Shown here one piece after another: positions 5,372 through 9,181 of a DNA stretch of 9,181 nucleotides; the stretch's first letter is position 1, and every line of letters begins with the position of its first letter. The notes beneath the pieces were generated by a model. The model had not been told where the DNA came from. It saw only the letters and a program-made list of their open reading frames with translations, and made no database searches. Source of the stretch: Acholeplasmataceae bacterium UBA5769 (GTDB lineage: Bacteria; Bacillota_I; Bacilli_A; Acholeplasmatales; Acholeplasmataceae); contig DIER01000047.1 in the NCBI GenBank assembly GCA_002418725.1, positions 1 to 9,181 on the forward strand, written 5' to 3'. The position numbers and the translations under genes are program-made.

Positions 5372-6133
5372 TTATCTTCTTGCTGCTGCGCGAACAAGTG
5401 CTAAGAATGAGGTTGCATCTAGGGAAGCTCCGCCTACAAGTGCCCCATCAATATCTGATGTTGCAAGTAAACTTTCGACATTCTTGGTGTTGACAGAACC
5501 ACCATAAAGGATGCGAAGTTGATCGGCAATCTCTGCGCCATAAAGCTTAGTCATCACTTTACGAATGCCTTGAATCGTTTCATTCGCTTGTTCCGGTGTT
5601 GCTGTACGCCCCGTTCCAATCGCCCAAATCGGTTCATAGGCGATGACTGTTTTTAGCACATCTTCTTTTGATACATTTAAGTACGCTTTTTCAACTTGTT
5701 TTGAGACAAATGGATCGGTTGTGCCTTCTTCTCTCGTGTCTAAAGATTCACCCACACAAATGATCGGTGTGATGTTTTCTTTAACAGCGGTTAATACTTT
5801 AAGGTTAACTGTTTCATCTGTTTCATTAAAGTATGCACGACGTTCACTGTGGCCGATGACAACATAGTCAACGCCATAAGACTTAAGCATCGCTGCAGAA
5901 ATTTCACCCGTAAAAGCACCTTCCTCAGCGTAATGCATATTTTGAGCGCCAATACGTAAGTTTTCACCTTCACGTTTGACGAGATCTCTTAAGAAGATTG
6001 CAGGTGCGCAGATGACAGATTCAACGACATCTTTGTCGGGAACTTCTAAATTGACCGCATAGATGAACGCCAATGCATCATCCTTGGTTTTATACATCTT
6101 CCAGTTCCCTGCGATTAAAGGTTTTCTTTTCAT
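5372..6133 (-). CDS. tpiA: Triosephosphate isomerase
   Basis: Interconverts dihydroxyacetone phosphate and glyceraldehyde 3-phosphate in glycolysis. The 253-residue length is standard, and the whole active site is present: AGNWKM with Asn10 and Lys12, VVIGHSERR with the electrophilic His95, AYEPIWAIGTGRTAT with the catalytic Glu167 and the closing phosphate loop, and the phosphate-binding YGGSV and GALVGGASL near the end. The ATG at 6133 follows the HPr-like gene stop by 4 nt, and its AGGTT ribosome-binding site overlaps that stop region, so the two are translationally close. It is the last gene of the pgk operon, followed by a strong terminator. Confidence 0.98.
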   Translation of the reverse strand: MKRKPLIAGNWKMYKTKDDALAFIYAVNLEVPDKDVVESVICAPAIFLRDLVKREGENLRIGAQNMHYAEEGAFTGEISAAMLKSYGVDYVVIGHSERRAYFNETDETVNLKVLTAVKENITPIICVGESLDTREEGTTDPFVSKQVEKAYLNVSKEDVLKTVIAYEPIWAIGTGRTATPEQANETIQGIRKVMTKLYGAEIADQLRILYGGSVNTKNVESLLATSDIDGALVGGASLDATSFLALVRAAARR

Positions 6134-6137
6134 ACGT

Positions 6138-6383
6138 TTAACCTAAAATGCTTGCGACGTCCTTAATCGCTTCTTCTGCACGGGTACCACGTGCAACGAT
6201 GCGCACGTTTTCGCCATGTGGAACAGCGAGACTCATCAGTGCGAGAATTGATTTGAGGTCGACAATTTTGTTGTGATAGTGTAGTTCAATGTCAACTGCA
6301 TATTTTGATGCGGTTTGAACGACTTTTGCAGCGAGTGCTGCATGTAATCCTTGGGTACTTCTAATCATAATTTCTTTTTCCAT
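6138..6383 (-). CDS. HPr-like phosphocarrier protein with an altered active-site loop
   Basis: An 81-residue HPr-family protein. Normal HPr takes phosphate from enzyme I on His15 and passes it to sugar-specific PTS enzymes; in Gram-positives HPr kinase phosphorylates Ser46 and the product is the CcpA corepressor. The fold is clear along the full length (KYAVDIELHYHNKIVDLKSILALMSLAVPHGENVRIVARG). The Ser46 site is intact (LKSILALMSL, Ser45 here), and the phosphorylatable His is present at 14 (QGLHA). However, the loop reads GLHAALAA where the family has GLHARPA: the conserved Arg17 and Pro18 are replaced by Ala and Leu, and I re-read these codons on the raw strand (GCA CTC). Arg17 stabilises the phospho-His, so PTS phosphotransfer may be weak or absent and a regulatory role more likely. 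Its place between a regulator gene and tpiA, not next to ptsI, supports that. The ribosome-binding site is GGAGGA, 7-8 nt from the ATG. Confidence 0.88.
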   Translation of the reverse strand: MEKEIMIRSTQGLHAALAAKVVQTASKYAVDIELHYHNKIVDLKSILALMSLAVPHGENVRIVARGTRAEEAIKDVASILG

Positions 6384-6397
6384 TTTTTATTCCTCCA

Positions 6398-6937
6398 TTA
6401 GAACATTGGTGGCGTACTAATCCAAAGCACTTTAGCATGAAGATGACTGTTATTCATGAGGTAATGCTCTTTGTTTGCCAAGTAATAAAACGTTTCGCCT
6501 TTTCGTATGATATATCTTTTTTTATTTATAACCAAGGTGACTTGGCCTTCGAGCACATAACCGAATTCTTCACCTGTATGTGAATCACTGATTTCTGATT
6601 GTCCACCGGGTTCAATATCCATGATGATGGGCTCCATGTCATATTTTAACGTATTTGGAACAATCCATGTGATCATATGCTTTAAATCTTCATTCACTTT
6701 AACGTTGAAATCTTCTTTTTTAAAGACCATGGTCCGCGTTTCTTCATTGCTGAAAAACTCGTGAACATCGGTACCTAAAACTTCCAATATCGCAAACAAG
6801 GTTTGCAAAGACGGCGAGGTTAAGTTGTTTTCAAGTTGCGAAATGTAGCCTTTGGTTAGTTCTAAGCGATTAGCTAATTCTTCTTGCGTCAGATTGTTGC
6901 CTAATCTCAAGGCGCGAATCTTCTTTCCAATATCCAT
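6398..6937 (-). CDS. XRE-family transcriptional regulator with C-terminal cupin sensor domain
   Basis: A 179-residue DNA-binding regulator. Residues about 5-60 form a lambda-repressor-type helix-turn-helix (KIRALRLGNNLTQEELANRLELTKGYISQLENNLTSPSLQTLFAILEVLGT, of which LTKGYISQLE is the recognition part). Residues about 100-177 form a cupin barrel: motif 1 is HTGEEFGYVLEG (120-131) and motif 2 is KGETFYYLANKEHYLMNNS (about 146-164), with His120, Glu124 and His158 as likely metal or ligand contacts. The fusion resembles the PuuR/SinR-like cupin regulators often found beside potABCD polyamine transport genes in Firmicutes. Here it lies inside a glycolytic operon, so its effector is unknown. Its ATG overlaps the pgk stop by 1 nt (TAATG), indicating translational coupling. 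Probable autoregulation of the operon is inference. Confidence 0.92.
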   Translation of the reverse strand: MDIGKKIRALRLGNNLTQEELANRLELTKGYISQLENNLTSPSLQTLFAILEVLGTDVHEFFSNEETRTMVFKKEDFNVKVNEDLKHMITWIVPNTLKYDMEPIIMDIEPGGQSEISDSHTGEEFGYVLEGQVTLVINKKRYIIRKGETFYYLANKEHYLMNNSHLHAKVLWISTPPMF

Positions 6938-8133
6938 TATTTGTCGTTAACGCACTGAATACCTGGGAGTACTTTACCTTCGAGATATTCGAGGGATGCG
7001 CCACCACCGGTAGAGATGTGAGAAAAACCATCTTGTAGTCCAAATTGAATCACAGCTGCTGCAGAGTCACCACCACCAATGATGGTTGTTGCATGATCTT
7101 TGATCGATGCAATTGTCTTTGCAACACTCTTTGTGCCTTCAGCAAATTTGGGGAATTCAAAGACACCAAGTGGTCCATTCCAAACGACTGTTTTAGCCGT
7201 TTTGATATAGGATTTGAAGATTTCAATCGTGTTTGGTCCAACGTCTAGACCCATTTCATCTGCAGGAATTTGATCAATCTTTCTGATGTTTCTTTCTGTT
7301 TCAGCATCAAATGCTTTTCCAGTGTAAACATCATCACCAAGTTCAATTTTACCATTTGCAAGTGCTAACAATTCTTTTGCCAGTTCAACTTTGTCTTCTT
7401 CTAGTAAGCTCTTACCCACTTCATAGCCCATAGCTTTGAAGAATGTAAATGCCATACCACCACCAATAATGACTTTATCTGCAATCTTTAATAAGTTTTG
7501 AATGACTTCGATTTTATCAGAGACTTTAGCGCCACCAAGAATTGCGACAAAAGGTCTTTCTGGATTTTCTAAGGTTCCACCAATAAAATTAATTTCTTTT
7601 TCAAGTAAGAAACCTGCAACAGTGTGTTTAATATTGGATGCAATCCCAACGTTAGATGCTGCTGCACGGTGTGCTGTACCAAATGCATCGTTAACGAAGA
7701 CATCGCCTAAAGATGCCCAATATTTACCGAGTTCAGCGTTATTTTTTGATTCTTTGTTACCATCAAGATCTTCAAAACGTGTGTTTTCAAACATGAGAAC
7801 TTCACCATTCTTTAAACCTGCAACTGCGACTTCGAGTTCGATACCTCTGGTGACAGGTACAAATTTAACGGTTTGTCCCAAATGTTCTGCTAAGCGTTTA
7901 GCAACAGGTGCTAAAGAGTTTTTCGCTTTATCCGCTTCATCTTTTACACGACCAAGATGAGAGAAGACAATCGCGCGTCCACCATGCTCGATGACGTATT
8001 TGATGGTTGGTAATGCTTCTACAATTCTATTTTCATCTGTGATTTCCCCATTTTTCATAGGAACATTAAAATCGACACGAATTAAGACTTTTTGGCCTTG
8101 AATTTCAATGTCTCTTACTGTCTTTTTTGCCAT
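6937..8133 (-). CDS. pgk: Phosphoglycerate kinase
   Basis: Transfers phosphate from 1,3-bisphosphoglycerate to ADP, the first ATP-yielding step of lower glycolysis. The 398-residue length is typical. The N-terminal substrate domain shows VLIRVDFNVPM (17-26), FSHLGR (57-62), ENTRFE (116-121) and NDAFGTAHRAAAS (148-160). The C-terminal nucleotide domain shows VAILGGAKVSDKI (196-208), IGGGMAFTF (223-231), VWNGPLGVFE (317-326), GGGDSAAA (353-360) and STGGGASLEYLEG (374-386). All catalytic Arg, Lys and Asp positions I can recognise are intact. A strong AGGAGGA ribosome-binding site precedes the ATG. It is the first gene of the operon, with an extended -10 promoter about 50 bp upstream. The usual partner gap is not between pgk and tpiA here; two regulator genes are. 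Confidence 0.98.
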   Translation of the reverse strand: MAKKTVRDIEIQGQKVLIRVDFNVPMKNGEITDENRIVEALPTIKYVIEHGGRAIVFSHLGRVKDEADKAKNSLAPVAKRLAEHLGQTVKFVPVTRGIELEVAVAGLKNGEVLMFENTRFEDLDGNKESKNNAELGKYWASLGDVFVNDAFGTAHRAAASNVGIASNIKHTVAGFLLEKEINFIGGTLENPERPFVAILGGAKVSDKIEVIQNLLKIADKVIIGGGMAFTFFKAMGYEVGKSLLEEDKVELAKELLALANGKIELGDDVYTGKAFDAETERNIRKIDQIPADEMGLDVGPNTIEIFKSYIKTAKTVVWNGPLGVFEFPKFAEGTKSVAKTIASIKDHATTIIGGGDSAAAVIQFGLQDGFSHISTGGGASLEYLEGKVLPGIQCVNDK

Positions 8134-8183
8134 GCTTTTATCCTCCTAATGGATTGTTATCGTCTTTGTTTTTAGCCGTTTTC

Positions 8184-8192
8184 ATTATAACA
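8184..8192 (-). promoter_or_regulatory. pgk operon promoter (extended -10)
   Basis: The minus strand reads TGTTATAAT, a perfect TATAAT with the TGn extension. No good -35 is seen at 16-18 bp. Transcription would start near 8177, giving a leader of about 44 nt with no terminator or riboswitch structure. There is no terminator between the gene ending at 8221 and this promoter, so upstream read-through into pgk is also possible. Confidence 0.7.
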
Positions 8193-8220
8193 CTATTTAT
8201 AAACATTTACTATATTTAAG

Positions 8221-8631
8221 TCAATGAAAGTGTTTTACTTTAGTATTTCTAATTATTAAGAGTTTTTCAATCAGTTTATTGTACCTATATAAAGACATCT
8301 TTATATAGATTTTTCGCTCACTGATAAACGTCAAACACAGTTGATCCTCATGGACTTCAACATGCTCAACGGCTTTTGTATTGACATATAAATTATCATA
8401 ATCCCGATATCTTTTTATAGGGATTAACTGCAAGTCTTCACTCAGATATAGTGGGATTAAATGGTTGAAATGAAGTTCATGTTGCACAGCTTTTCGATAA
8501 CCCTCGTAGGTAAATAATTGTTTCATGCACCAAAGATTCATGGTGTGAAGTAAACCTTTTTTTTCTATCTTTACAATATCCGTTTGATAAATGATGGTTC
8601 CTTGTGGGTGATTGGTAACATATTCGATCAT
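8221..8631 (-). CDS. Divergent ComK-like competence transcription factor (tentative)
   Basis: A 136-residue protein that follows the ComK layout despite low identity. Numbered from the ATG at 8631: an N-terminal strand pair (GTIIYQTDIVKIEKK), a Cys at 35 followed by YEGYRKAV (42-49), comparable to the CxxxGxSxxGRkkA element; HLIPLYLSEDLQLIPIKRYRDYDNLYVN (57-84), comparable to the K-x-P-I...FPTxS...WI core; then LTFISERKIYIKMSLYRYNKLIEK (100-123), comparable to vxFxnGxxxxlxvSxxxxxxQ. In Bacillus, ComK switches on DNA-uptake genes; here the function is inferred only. The ATG at 8631 is preferred to the in-frame ATG at 8643 because GGAG (8638-8641) sits 6 nt before it, while nothing resembling a ribosome-binding site precedes 8643. 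The start lies just after the terminator of the ABC ATPase gene and no separate promoter is evident. Alternatively it is an unrelated small protein of unknown function. Confidence 0.6.
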   Translation of the reverse strand: MIEYVTNHPQGTIIYQTDIVKIEKKGLLHTMNLWCMKQLFTYEGYRKAVQHELHFNHLIPLYLSEDLQLIPIKRYRDYDNLYVNTKAVEHVEVHEDQLCLTFISERKIYIKMSLYRYNKLIEKLLIIRNTKVKHFH

Positions 8632-8647
8632 TTTTTTCTCCATCCAT

Positions 8648-8671
8648 AAAAAAAAGGCCCGGAGGCCTTTT
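8648..8671 (-). terminator. Intrinsic terminator of the sugar ABC transporter ATPase gene
   Basis: On the minus strand AAAAGGCC and GGCCTTTT pair perfectly around a TCCG loop, followed by four more T. It begins 1 nt after the ATPase stop codon and ends 6 nt before the ribosome-binding site of the next gene, so the next gene's expression depends on read-through or on a promoter I could not find. Confidence 0.93.
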
Positions 8672-8672
8672 A

Positions 8673-9181
8673 TTATTCTGCTTTAACTTCTTCTTTTTCT
8701 TTCTTTGGTGCTTTTCTTACTGGACGATCTTCTTCAATTAAGACTAAACGTTGTTCATTTTCGGGATTGAAGAAATGACATTTGTGCATATCTAATGCAA
8801 GCTTCATCTTATCGCCAATACGAACGCCAGCACGTGCATTAATGGACGCACAAACGTTGTTACCGTTAACGGTTGTATAAAGGTTTGTTTCGGAACCTAA
8901 AAGTTCTGCAACGTCAACGACGATATCAATCACTGAATCTGGATATGTGTCCATAACGACTTGTTGATCATGAATATCTTCTGGACGAATACCTAAGACG
9001 ATTTCTTTACCAACCATGCCATTGGTTTGAATGATTTCAAACTTGTCATTTGGAACTTTAATCTTGTGGTCGCCAGCAACAAAGGTTTGATTCTTATCCA
9101 CTGTACCGCGAATAAAGTTCATGGGAGGTGTACCGATGAATCCTGCAACGAACATGTTGTTTGGATTGTCATAAATTTCTT
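8673..9181 (-). CDS. Sugar ABC transporter ATP-binding protein, MsmK/UgpC/MalK type (5' part outside window)
   Basis: The C-terminal part of the ATPase that powers CUT1-family sugar or glycerol-3-phosphate importers at the inner face of the membrane. The frame is open to the window edge and reads EIYDNPNNMFVAGFIGTPPMNF, the junction between the ATPase domain and the regulatory domain, so the true start, Walker motifs and ABC signature are outside. The visible part is the MalK-type OB/TOBE regulatory domain, with the signature LGIRPEDI and the later LLGSETNLYTTVNG and ARAGVRIGDKMKLALDMHKCHFFNPENEQRL. The last 15 or so residues are a Lys/Glu-rich tail (APKKEKEEVKAE) beyond the usual end. One such ATPase often serves several sugar importers; the substrate cannot be told from this part. 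The internal Met at 9155 is not the start. Confidence 0.95.
   Translation of the reverse strand, partial: EIYDNPNNMFVAGFIGTPPMNFIRGTVDKNQTFVAGDHKIKVPNDKFEIIQTNGMVGKEIVLGIRPEDIHDQQVVMDTYPDSVIDIVVDVAELLGSETNLYTTVNGNNVCASINARAGVRIGDKMKLALDMHKCHFFNPENEQRLVLIEEDRPVRKAPKKEKEEVKAE

Noticed and set aside
7502..7960. A 152-codon plus-strand ORF antisense to pgk
   Set aside because: It is a shadow of the conserved pgk reading frame; it has no ribosome-binding site, is low-complexity Ser/Pro-rich, and shows no family signature.

Overview
The window reads as a chromosomal segment from an AT-rich, low-GC Gram-positive-type bacterium, most likely an Acholeplasma-like mollicute or a close relative. The protein set is Firmicute-like: type-2 peptide deformylase, ThiI with no sign of a rhodanese domain, an S4 protein with no cysteines, and a HPr-like protein with a Ser46-type site. 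Genes are tightly packed with 1-4 nt overlaps and strong GGAGG or GGTGAT ribosome-binding sites. TGA acts as a stop and tryptophan is TGG, so the standard code applies and Mycoplasma/Spiroplasma-type recoding does not. The genus-level placement is inference only. No mobile element, CRISPR array, tRNA or rRNA was seen.

Layout. (1) Positions 1-395: the C-terminal two thirds of a peptide deformylase on the plus strand. Its apparent terminator lies inside the converging gene. (2) Positions 388-3244, minus: a three-gene operon, thiI, a SpoU-family RNA methyltransferase and a TIM-barrel protein, with each downstream start overlapping the preceding stop by 4 nt. (3) Positions 3244-3303: a compact divergent promoter region serving thiI on one side and the free methionine-(R)-sulfoxide reductase gene on the other. 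(4) Positions 3742-4591: rpsD (S4), with a consensus promoter, a structured-looking leader of about 160 nt and a strong bidirectional terminator. (5) Positions 4603-5336: a small two-helix membrane protein of unknown function (minus). Its upstream region of about 260 bp contains a promoter candidate, two large inverted repeats, an 11-codon mini-ORF and a terminator-like hairpin. (6) Positions 5337-8189, minus: a glycolytic operon, pgk, XRE-cupin regulator, HPr-like gene and tpiA, with an extended -10 promoter and an intrinsic terminator. (7) Positions 8221-8631, minus: a divergent ComK-like protein. (8) Positions 8648-9181, minus: the C-terminal part of an MsmK/UgpC-type sugar ABC transporter ATPase with its terminator.

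How the parts fit. Regions 1-4 are mainly translation and RNA housekeeping (deformylation, tRNA thiolation, RNA methylation, ribosome assembly) plus methionine repair. Regions 6-8 are carbon metabolism (sugar import ATPase, two glycolytic enzymes) with two embedded regulators, a HPr-like protein and a cupin-sensor repressor. The items most worth following up are the HPr-like protein that keeps the His and Ser phosphorylation sites but lacks the Arg-Pro after the His, the XRE-cupin regulator inserted between pgk and the HPr gene, the ComK-like protein next to carbon-metabolism genes, and the structured region upstream of the small membrane protein.
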